A stretch of 12,560 nucleotides of DNA from Anaerolineaceae bacterium (lineage in GTDB: Bacteria; Chloroflexota; Anaerolineae; Anaerolineales; Anaerolineaceae), in NCBI GenBank assembly GCA_003524305.1, contig DQHW01000029.1:73907-86466 (forward strand), given 5' to 3'. Shown here in pieces: positions 6,765 to 12,560 of this stretch (position 1 is the first letter of the stretch; each line of letters starts with the position of its first letter). Position numbers and translations under genes: made by a program. The notes under the pieces are model-generated. The model did not search any database and had not been told where the DNA came from. It saw only the letters and a list, made by a program, of their open reading frames with translations.

Positions 6765-7177
6765 GCACATTTGAGCACCCTGATTTCTATCCCGGCCAGC
6801 AAGAAACTTTCAGTAAAGTGATCACAGAAGGTGAATCTGCCTTGTTTGCAGGTCTGGTTGGAGAGAATACTCCCGATATCATAGACAATTCGGCTGAGAA
6901 AAGTGAATTTCAGCCCAAATGTTGTGTCAATCCATTATTGTTGGTCGGTATTGTCGGCGGCTTACTCAATTCTCGCATTCCAGGAAATGGCGCACAATGC
7001 GTCACCATCCAATATGAGTTTCTCGCGCCCATCTATTGTGGCGATAGGATCGAAACAACCATTGAAGTGATTGATTTCGATCAGCATAAGCACCTGGTTA
7101 CTCTTAAGCTAAATTGTTTCAACATAGGCAAGAACCAGGTACTCACTGGGCAGGCAGTTATGCTTGTTCATGTATAA
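6761..7177 (+). CDS. MaoC-like hotdog-fold protein with altered active site
   Basis: 138 residues with the pattern of a single MaoC-like hotdog domain (the (R)-enoyl-CoA hydratase family): FAGLVGENTPDIID (29-42), a central hydrophobic helix NPLLLVGIVGGLLNSRIPG (57-75), YEFLAPIYCGDRIETTIEV (85-103) and the C-terminal strands VTLKLNCFNIGKNQVLTGQAVMLV. Canonical hydratases read GDxNPxHxD and later HGM. Here the aligned positions are Glu35 for Asp, Thr37 for Asn, Ile40 for His and Val56 for the second His. Hydratase activity is therefore doubtful, and thioesterase, acyl binding or a subunit role is more likely. It overlaps the hydrolase gene by 4 bp and is the last gene before the transporter block. 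Family assignment rests on my own alignment and is moderate. Confidence 0.7.
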   Translation: MSTFEHPDFYPGQQETFSKVITEGESALFAGLVGENTPDIIDNSAEKSEFQPKCCVNPLLLVGIVGGLLNSRIPGNGAQCVTIQYEFLAPIYCGDRIETTIEVIDFDQHKHLVTLKLNCFNIGKNQVLTGQAVMLVHV

Positions 7178-7287
7178 AAAAAACGATTTTGAATGAATGG
7201 CTATTTTTAGGAGGTGAAACTGACCAATATCAGAAATGCTTGATTGGAATTCAATTTTTGCTCTAAAATTATAAAGAGGAGAGATAA
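7178..7287 (+). other. 110-bp gap before the transporter genes, with an unused strong ribosome-binding sequence
   Basis: This is the largest gap between genes after the operon starts. It holds AGGAGGTGA at 7209-7217, a near-perfect anti-16S match with no ATG/GTG/TTG at working distance (the next ATG is 18 nt on and opens only a 12-codon frame). The working ribosome site for the next gene is GAGGAGAG at 7276-7283. No convincing terminator or well-placed promoter was found, so readthrough from the enzyme genes is plausible. Confidence 0.4.
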
Positions 7288-8625
7288 ATGAAAAAGCTTG
7301 CAACAATTATCAGCATTTTGACCATAATGGCAATTTTATTGAGCGCTTGCGCCACACCGACAGTTGCCCCCACTGCAGAGCCGACTGCTGCCCCCACTGA
7401 AGCAGTTGCCACCGCAGCTCCCACAGAAGAACCCCTGGGTGAAGTCCTCAAAATCGGACAGATCACCTCTGCATCTGGCGCCATGGCCCTCTATAGTTTG
7501 CAGCAGCAGCGTGGTTTCCAGATCGGATTGGAATACGCATCTGGTGGCAAGCAGGATTCTGAAGGCCGCTACATCATTGCTGGTCGCCCCGTTGAAGTAA
7601 TCGTGAAAGACGATGAATTGACCGCAGAAAAAGGTGTCGCACTAGCCCGTGAATTAATCGAAAAAGATGGTGTCGAAATCTTGCAAGGACCTGTCAGCTC
7701 TGCAGTTGCTGTTGCTCTGACAACGGTTGCACTCGAGAACAAAATGGTTCTCATGATCGACCCCGCTGCCTCCGCTTTCACAACCGGCGCAAGCTTCAAC
7801 CCCTACGTTTTCCGCACCTCCCGCACCAGCTATGATGACACACTCGTCATTGCCAAGTACCTTGTTGAAAATGTCAGCGAAAAATTTGCTCACATTTACA
7901 TCGACAATGCTTTTGGTCAGGGCAGCGAAGCCGCCTTGGAATTTGCTGTGGCAAAATACGGTGGTGAAGTTATTGCTCCCATCCCTGCTCCTGCAGAAAC
8001 CACTGATTACACCGCTTACATTCAGCAAGCCATGGATTCAGGCGCTGGTTGTCTGTTCCTCACCTGGTCTGGTATTGGTTATGTGACCCTGTTCCAACAG
8101 CTCACCGATATGGGTACCCTGGATGCAATGACCGTTTCAACCGGTTTTGGTGACAACGCCTCCTTCGCTGCTGTTTATGGCAATGCTGTTGGCACTGTTG
8201 GCTTAAACGTGTATCATTACACCGTTCCCACCAACGAAGTCAATGACTACCTTGTTTCTCGCCACATGGAACTCTTCAATGAACCCCCCGATCTCTTCAC
8301 TGCCGGTGGTATGGCTTCAGCCATCGCTTTGGCCGCTGCACTTGAAAAGACCGCTGGAGATGCCTCTGGTGATGCTTTGATCCCTGCACTTGAAGGACTT
8401 ACTTTCGAAGGACCTAAAGGCACCTATCATATCCGCCCAGGCGATCATGTTTGTGAACAACCGATGAACATTCTCAAGTTGGTCAATGTGAATCCTGACA
8501 GCGATGGTGATGGTGTGAACGATTTCAAATTCTTTGAGACCGTATATGTCAGTGCCTTCGATGAATTAGACATCCCCTGCACCCTTGAGGGTGACTACGC
8601 AGCTCGCTGCGACATGAACAAATAA
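7288..8625 (+). CDS. livK: Liv/HAAT-type ABC transporter substrate-binding lipoprotein
   Basis: A periplasmic-binding-protein type I receptor (Leu/Ile/Val-binding family), 445 residues. The N-terminus is a lipoprotein signal with lipobox LSAC and lipidation site Cys21, so it is membrane-anchored. Residues 22-49 are a Thr/Pro/Ala linker, then LKIGQITSASGAMALYSLQQQRG begins the binding domain. Further family landmarks are VEVIVKDDELTAEKGVALARELI (102-124), the LQGPVSSAVAVA segment (132-143), and AHIYIDNAFGQGSEAALE. The C-terminal lobe contains a DxDxDG loop (Asp404, Asp406, Asp408, Asp412) that may bind Ca2+. Four cysteines (255, 389, 431, 441) in the mature domain could form disulfides. GAGGAGAG at 7276-7283 supports the start. 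The ligand cannot be named: this family also takes amides, aromatic acids and other carboxylates, and the adjacent CoA-ester genes favour an organic acid. Confidence 0.92.
   Translation: MKKLATIISILTIMAILLSACATPTVAPTAEPTAAPTEAVATAAPTEEPLGEVLKIGQITSASGAMALYSLQQQRGFQIGLEYASGGKQDSEGRYIIAGRPVEVIVKDDELTAEKGVALARELIEKDGVEILQGPVSSAVAVALTTVALENKMVLMIDPAASAFTTGASFNPYVFRTSRTSYDDTLVIAKYLVENVSEKFAHIYIDNAFGQGSEAALEFAVAKYGGEVIAPIPAPAETTDYTAYIQQAMDSGAGCLFLTWSGIGYVTLFQQLTDMGTLDAMTVSTGFGDNASFAAVYGNAVGTVGLNVYHYTVPTNEVNDYLVSRHMELFNEPPDLFTAGGMASAIALAAALEKTAGDASGDALIPALEGLTFEGPKGTYHIRPGDHVCEQPMNILKLVNVNPDSDGDGVNDFKFFETVYVSAFDELDIPCTLEGDYAARCDMNK
7352..7434 (+). repeat. 24-bp imperfect tandem repeat encoding the Pro/Thr/Ala lipoprotein linker
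   Basis: TGCCCCCACTG recurs at 7365-7375 and 7389-7399, a 24-bp (8-codon) period encoding VAPTAEPT, AAPTEAVA and the more diverged TAAPTEEP. It forms the flexible tether between lipidated Cys21 and the binding domain. Such tethers are common in surface lipoproteins of Chloroflexota and Gram-positives. Confidence 0.6.
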
Positions 8626-8650
8626 GCTTTACCCGTTAGTAATATGAAGC

Positions 8651-8680
8651 GTAGGTAAGGATAGAAATATCCTTACCTAC
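8651..8680 (+). promoter_or_regulatory. perfect 13-bp intergenic hairpin with GAAA loop between livK and livG
   Basis: GTAGGTAAGGATA (8651-8663), loop GAAA (8664-8667), and TATCCTTACCTAC (8668-8680) form an uninterrupted 13-bp stem capped by a GNRA tetraloop. AAAATTATTG follows, so the T-run of an intrinsic terminator is absent on this strand, and on the other strand too. It sits just after the binding-protein gene, where such hairpins often protect the upstream mRNA end and let the binding protein exceed its permease and ATPase partners. Confidence 0.75.
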
Positions 8681-8708
8681 AAAATTATTGTAGATGAAGG
8701 ATAACCAG

Positions 8709-9500
8709 ATGGAGTCTGAACAGAAACCGCTTCTGGAAGCGAGAAATTTACGCAAGGAATTTGGTGGATTGGTTGCAGTTGAAGACGTCAGTATTTCTAT
8801 TCGCGAAAACAGCCTGCACTCGATTATCGGCCCCAATGGAGCTGGTAAAACCACCTTATTCAACATGATCTCAGGTGTCCTCCGTCCGACTAAAGGGCAG
8901 GTAATTTTCATGGGGCGTGATATTACACACCTTCCAATACATCGGATCGCGCACCTTGGCATTGGAAGATCTTTCCAGATTACCAATATCTTTCCGAACC
9001 TGACCGTACTTGAAAATATTCGCCTGGCTGCTCAAGCCATGGGCAAAGACAATCTTCGTATTTTTACTTCCTCCAACCATTTTAAAAAGTACTTACTGAA
9101 AGCCGAAGAAGTGATTGATCTCGTTGGCTTAAATGGCAGGGAACAGGCATTTGCTTTAAACCTTTCACATGGTGAAAAAAGAAAATTAGAAATAGCCATC
9201 ATGCTGGCTTCAGATCCGTCTCTGCTCCTCTTGGACGAGCCGACCGCCGGCATGTCTAGCGAACAAGTTCCAGCTTTGCTGGATATTATTAAGAAAATTC
9301 GCGGACTTGGTACAAAAACCATCGTGCTGGTTGAACACCGCATGGATATGGTAATGAGTATTTCAGACCGCATAACTGTAATGCATTTGGGTAATGTGCT
9401 CGCCGAGGGTACTCCTCAAGAAATTTCCAACACTCAATCTGTCCAAGACGCTTATTTGGGAGCGTTGTATGGGGACATCACAAAGAAAAAGGAGGCATGA
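8709..9500 (+). CDS. livG: Liv-type ABC transporter ATP-binding protein (LivG)
   Basis: One of the two cytoplasmic ATPases powering uptake, 263 residues. From the ATG at 8709, Walker A GPNGAGKTT is at 41-49, the Q-loop is Gln90 in GRSFQITNIFPNLTVLEN, the signature is LSHGEKRKLEIA (153-164, the LivG-style variant of LSGGQ), Walker B LLLLDEPTAGM is at 172-182, and the switch His210 is in VEHRMDMV. The insertion after the Q-loop helix (MGKDNLRIFTSSNHFKKY) is typical of LivG. AAGGA at 8697-8701 with a 7-nt spacer selects 8709; the ATG at 8694 has no ribosome site and would overlap that element. It ends in TGA directly followed by the GTG start of the second ATPase, so the two are probably coupled. 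Confidence 0.93.
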   Translation: MESEQKPLLEARNLRKEFGGLVAVEDVSISIRENSLHSIIGPNGAGKTTLFNMISGVLRPTKGQVIFMGRDITHLPIHRIAHLGIGRSFQITNIFPNLTVLENIRLAAQAMGKDNLRIFTSSNHFKKYLLKAEEVIDLVGLNGREQAFALNLSHGEKRKLEIAIMLASDPSLLLLDEPTAGMSSEQVPALLDIIKKIRGLGTKTIVLVEHRMDMVMSISDRITVMHLGNVLAEGTPQEISNTQSVQDAYLGALYGDITKKKEA

Positions 9501-10229
9501 GTGGAACCAATTCTCAAGCTAGAATCCATCCATACCTTTATCGGACAGTTTCACATCCTCGAGGGCGTTTCGATTGAAGTGCCTCGAGACAGCATCACTG
9601 TGCTGTTAGGTCGCAATGGTGCCGGTAAGACAACCACGCTTAAATCCATCATTGGTCTTACGCCTCCTCGAGAAGGAAAAGTTATCTTTGACGGCCGCGA
9701 GGTCCAGGGAAAACGAGCTTATGACGTTGCTAATTTCGGCATCGGTTATGTGCCAGAGCATCGCGCTGTATTTCGCAATCTTTCTGTTATGGAAAATCTT
9801 AGAATTGCAGAAAAAAAACGCGGCGATTTTGAGCATAAAGCTGATTTTATTTTTGACTTATTCCCTGATTTGAAGAGGTTGTATAAATTACCTGGCAATC
9901 ACCTTTCTGGAGGCCAACAGCAGATGCTTGCTGTCGCTCGCGCCCTGGTGGCAGATAATAAGCTGCTTCTCATTGATGAACCCAGTGAAGGGTTAGCCCC
10001 TATCTTGATCGAACAAATGATGGCGGCAATTAAAGAACTCAGCAAGACAACCACCATCTTATTGGTTGAACAAAACTTCATCATGGCCAGCCAATTGGCT
10101 GAAACCTTCTTTATTATTGATGATGGAAAAACGGTAGAAAACGGAAAAATGGCTGATCTTGTGAAAAATGATGAACTCGTAAAAAGATACCTTGGCGTTA
10201 ATATTGGCGCAGTTGGAGGGGCAGAATGA
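9501..10229 (+). CDS. livF: Liv-type ABC transporter ATP-binding protein (LivF)
   Basis: The second ATPase of the uptake system, 242 residues. Walker A GRNGAGKTT is at 37-45. The Q-loop region reads GIGYVPEHRAVFRNLSVMENL (81-100), Glu at the Gln position as is usual in LivF. The signature LSGGQQQ is at 135-141, Walker B LLLIDEPSEGLAP at 155-167, and VEQN at 189-192 has Gln in place of the switch His, again a LivF trait. The start is GTG at 9501, supported by AAAGGAGG (9488-9495) with a 5-nt spacer and no intergenic bases after LivG. Its TGA overlaps the ATG of the permease gene by 4 bp. It should pair with LivG as a heterodimer. Confidence 0.93.
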   Translation: MEPILKLESIHTFIGQFHILEGVSIEVPRDSITVLLGRNGAGKTTTLKSIIGLTPPREGKVIFDGREVQGKRAYDVANFGIGYVPEHRAVFRNLSVMENLRIAEKKRGDFEHKADFIFDLFPDLKRLYKLPGNHLSGGQQQMLAVARALVADNKLLLIDEPSEGLAPILIEQMMAAIKELSKTTTILLVEQNFIMASQLAETFFIIDDGKTVENGKMADLVKNDELVKRYLGVNIGAVGGAE

Positions 10230-11719
10230 TCAAGAAAGGGTTATTCAAACAATCTCTGCCAGTAATTATCGTGATGGGTGTATTGTTGGTATTAGCAGTC
10301 CTCGGATATCGGTTTATGGGCGAAGAAAGTTTTGTCCGTACTGCGTTATCAGGGTTAACCCTTGGGGCGCTTTATTTCATGGTCGCTGCGGGGTTAACGA
10401 TCATATTTGGCTTGATGGATGTGCTTAATTTTGCACATGGTGCAATGTTTATGGCTGGCGCCTACATGGGATGGCAGTTCTACACTAATCCGACATTTTT
10501 GTTTGGGTTGCTCCCCCTCGTACTGGCATTTGCGGCCGGCCTTTCCTCCACCAGCATTTGGATGCCCATAGTCATCAACTGGAACCTTTCAACAGCATGG
10601 AAAAAACGGATTAATGTGGCACTCGTTGTTTCAAGTTTAGTGCTCATTGTGTTGGGATTTGTGAAATTGGATGTACTTGGGCTGGCTGAGACGGCCATGG
10701 TTGCTGCCATGAATGCCGGCAACCCCCTGGCTGAAGCCACTGCTCAAGAACCATTATCAGTTTTCTGGTTTCGACCGTTGTTATTGTTCATAAGCGGCTT
10801 GTTGTTGGCAATCTCTTCAGCGAGACCCGGTGACAAAACGCAAGTGGTCTCTTCGTCCAAAAAGTGGGTTCCCTGGCTGCGTTTGGCAACTTTGTTGGTA
10901 CTCACCATTATCGCCACACTTTTTAGAGAAAGTGCACCGATCTTTGTTTTGCAAATGGATGCAAACCTGCGCTTCGTTTTGGCATTAATCGTCGGCGCCG
11001 GGATTGGTGCAGGGCTGGGCATGATCGTTGAGGTCAGTTTGATTCGTCCCCTATATTCTCGTCCTTTTTATATCATCCTACTAACCCTCGGCCTGGGATA
11101 TGTTTTGCGCGAAACCATACAGCTTCTGTGGGACCCCGTGGCTTATGCCATGGAGAGGCCGCCGCTCTTTTCGCAGCCTGGCAAAGCTGATACTATTTTT
11201 GCCTGGTTCAGCGGACATAACTTGACGATTGATATTTTGGGGGTAACTTTTCCGAGTTACAGGCTGTTTATTATTGCCCTTGGTGTGCTCATGTTGATTG
11301 CGTTATTCATCATTATGCGTTTTAGCCGCCTTGGCATGATCATCCGCGCCGGGGTGCAAGATCGCGAAATGGTTGAAGCACTAGGCATCAATGTGAAACG
11401 CGTGTTTTCGATTGTTTTTGGCATCGGTGTTGGGCTGGCTGCGCTTGGCGGCATCGGCGCTGCTCCGTTTGTACCGGTTCAGCCGAACATGGGTGACGCT
11501 TATCAAATGCAAGGGTTCATCACGGTTGTGATTGGCGGCATGGGTAGTTACGGAGGTGCAGCCATAGGAGCTCTCTTGTTGGGAATGGCTCGCGCTTTTG
11601 GCGACTTTTTGGCCTTGAAATTCACTCTTTCTCCAGCCATCGCAGAAGCATCCACGGTGGTGGTGATGATCATTGTTCTCCTTGTTAAGCCTTCCGGCAT
11701 TTTTGGAAAGAAGGAGTGA
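10226..11719 (+). CDS. livH: Liv-type ABC transporter permease (LivH) with a large extra membrane segment
   Basis: Integral membrane permease of the BPD_transp_2 family. Conserved LivH parts are LSGLTLGALYFMVAAGLTIIFG (41-62), LNFAHGAMFMAGAYMGWQF (67-85), EVSLIRPLYSRPFYIILLTLGLGYVLRE (269-296), the coupling segment SRLGMIIRAGVQDREMVEALGINV (367-390) and QGFITVVIGGMGSYGGAAIGALLLG (429-453). LivH is normally about 290-310 residues; this one is 497 because some 160 residues (about 88-248) are inserted between the N-terminal helices and the core. The insert contains about four hydrophobic stretches (near 91-107, 131-148, 180-196, 217-233) joined by polar loops, and the frame stays open throughout, so it is not a frameshift artefact. 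ATG at 10226 has GGAGGG (10215-10220) with a 5-nt spacer. Confidence 0.9.
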   Translation: MIKKGLFKQSLPVIIVMGVLLVLAVLGYRFMGEESFVRTALSGLTLGALYFMVAAGLTIIFGLMDVLNFAHGAMFMAGAYMGWQFYTNPTFLFGLLPLVLAFAAGLSSTSIWMPIVINWNLSTAWKKRINVALVVSSLVLIVLGFVKLDVLGLAETAMVAAMNAGNPLAEATAQEPLSVFWFRPLLLFISGLLLAISSARPGDKTQVVSSSKKWVPWLRLATLLVLTIIATLFRESAPIFVLQMDANLRFVLALIVGAGIGAGLGMIVEVSLIRPLYSRPFYIILLTLGLGYVLRETIQLLWDPVAYAMERPPLFSQPGKADTIFAWFSGHNLTIDILGVTFPSYRLFIIALGVLMLIALFIIMRFSRLGMIIRAGVQDREMVEALGINVKRVFSIVFGIGVGLAALGGIGAAPFVPVQPNMGDAYQMQGFITVVIGGMGSYGGAAIGALLLGMARAFGDFLALKFTLSPAIAEASTVVVMIIVLLVKPSGIFGKKE

Positions 11720-11721
11720 TC

Positions 11722-12560
11722 ATGACCGACAATACTAATTCCATTTCTCCTAATAACAAAGCAAATGGGCAATTCAAACTGTTGATGAAAAAAGAAACAG
11801 GTTTGATCGTTGCTCTGGTCGTCTTTGCTCTGTTCCCCTTTGTGTTTGCCTGGGTGACTGGTGGATCTCCCACCGAGGGGCCTTCAAAATTCTGGCAGTC
11901 GCAGCTCATTAATTTCTTCATCCTGGCCGTGTTTGCCATGAGTTATGACCTTTTGATTGGTTTTACCGGCATCCTCTCATTTGGACATGCTGCTTTCTAT
12001 GGCGGCGGTGCATATGCAATTGCAATTTTCTACAAACATATCGTTCCAGGTTGGCTCGACAATGGATTTAATGTTTCGATTGGATCGCTCGACCTTACTC
12101 AATTAATCCTTTTCTTGATCGGTATTTTAATCGTGGTTTTGGTGGTGATCTTGTTGGGATTAATTTTCACCATAGTCTCTGTCAGGGTCAAGGGTGTTTA
12201 TTTTGCCATGATTACATTGGCAATTGCAAATGCAATTTACATGATCTCAAAAGCGACTGATTTTGTGAAGTGGACAGGCGCAGATGAAGGGTTGCACGGG
12301 GTTCCTTTTCCAGATTGGATCAACCCAAACACCCATCGGTTGATGTTCTATTTCATCACATTGGCGTTTTTGGCTGTCATGTATATGGTGATGAGACGAA
12401 TTGTAAACTCTCCCACTGGCAAAGTGCTGGTTGCAATCCGTGAAAATGAAGGCCGGGTCAACATGATAGGTTTCAACCCGGCAGTCTATCGTTCTGTTGC
12501 TTTCATGATCTCAGGGATGGTCGCCGGTTTGGCTGGCATGCTCAACGCCATATTTAATTT
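11722..12560 (+). CDS. livM: Liv-type ABC transporter permease (LivM), 3' end outside window
   Basis: The second permease, open from the ATG at 11722 to the window end (279 codons visible). AAGGAG at 11711-11716 with a 5-nt spacer supports the start, 2 bp after the LivH stop. The first ~25 residues are polar and Asn-rich, then a first membrane helix. Family landmarks are SYDLLIGFTGILSFGHAAFYGGGAYA (74-99), VRVKGVYFAMITLAIAN, GADEGLHGVPFP (equivalent to the common GGDDGLxGI), and the coupling segment SPTGKVLVAIRENEGRVNMIGF. The last visible part, VAFMISGMVAGLAGMLNAIF, is a late helix, so roughly 50-80 residues are probably missing. With LivH it forms the translocation pore. Confidence 0.92.
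   Translation, partial: MTDNTNSISPNNKANGQFKLLMKKETGLIVALVVFALFPFVFAWVTGGSPTEGPSKFWQSQLINFFILAVFAMSYDLLIGFTGILSFGHAAFYGGGAYAIAIFYKHIVPGWLDNGFNVSIGSLDLTQLILFLIGILIVVLVVILLGLIFTIVSVRVKGVYFAMITLAIANAIYMISKATDFVKWTGADEGLHGVPFPDWINPNTHRLMFYFITLAFLAVMYMVMRRIVNSPTGKVLVAIRENEGRVNMIGFNPAVYRSVAFMISGMVAGLAGMLNAIFN

Noticed and set aside
7240..7269. Promoter TTGATT-18 bp-TAAAAT upstream of livK
   Set aside because: The expected transcription start (near 7276) falls on the ribosome-binding sequence, leaving no usable leader; kept out as a firm feature.
7654..8028. 124-codon open frame on the minus strand inside livK
   Set aside because: It is fully antisense to a strongly supported gene, has no plausible ribosome site and does not resemble a known domain; a by-product of codon use.
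8651..8680. Hairpin as a rho-independent terminator
   Set aside because: The stem is strong, but neither strand carries a T-run after it, so classical intrinsic termination is not supported.
10487..10969. LivH insert as a frameshift, gene fusion or mobile insertion
   Set aside because: The frame is continuous, codon use resembles the flanks, and no terminal repeats or transposase were seen; the insert is better described as an in-frame expansion.

Overview
The window reads as part of a bacterial catabolic locus with every convincing gene on the + strand. The best taxonomic hint is the substrate-binding lipoprotein, whose Pro/Thr/Ala-rich linker directly after the lipid-attachment cysteine resembles surface lipoproteins of Chloroflexota (Anaerolineae). 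Base composition looks moderate and even, with no sign of a foreign insert. No RNA genes, insertion sequences, CRISPR arrays or phage genes were seen. The taxonomic assignment is an inference from style, not from a marker gene.

Layout. (1) 1-573: the 3' part of an AraC-family regulator that begins before the window. (2) 574-827: a 254-bp control region holding two sets of 11-bp direct repeats, a -10-like box and a leader hairpin. (3) 828-7177: eight tightly packed genes: SDR dehydrogenase, KAS III/FabH-like protein, acetyl-CoA hydrolase/transferase-family CoA-transferase, small lipocalin-like protein, SCP-2-type thiolase, DUF35-type OB-fold protein, alpha/beta hydrolase, and MaoC-like hotdog protein. 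Gaps are 0-20 bp, and one pair overlaps by 4 bp. (4) 7288-12560: a complete-looking HAAT/Liv-type ABC uptake system (binding lipoprotein, two ATPases, two permeases, the last cut by the window end). A perfect 13-bp hairpin lies between the binding-protein gene and the first ATPase gene.

Working model (inference): the ABC system imports a carboxylic acid or related small molecule, the hydrolase opens an ester or lactone, the CoA-transferase makes the CoA thioester, the SDR oxidises a 3-hydroxyacyl-CoA, and the thiolase with its DUF35 partner cleaves the 3-oxoacyl-CoA. The AraC-type regulator is the obvious candidate controller.

The most unusual point is that three family members here have lost diagnostic residues. 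The KAS III-like protein keeps its Cys but has Thr and Tyr where His and Asn are expected. The DUF35 protein has none of the four zinc-ribbon cysteines. The MaoC-like protein lacks the hydratase Asp/His pair. Together with the thiolase they may form a divergent relative of the archaeal thiolase/HMG-CoA synthase/DUF35 assembly. The LivH-type permease also carries about 160 extra residues.
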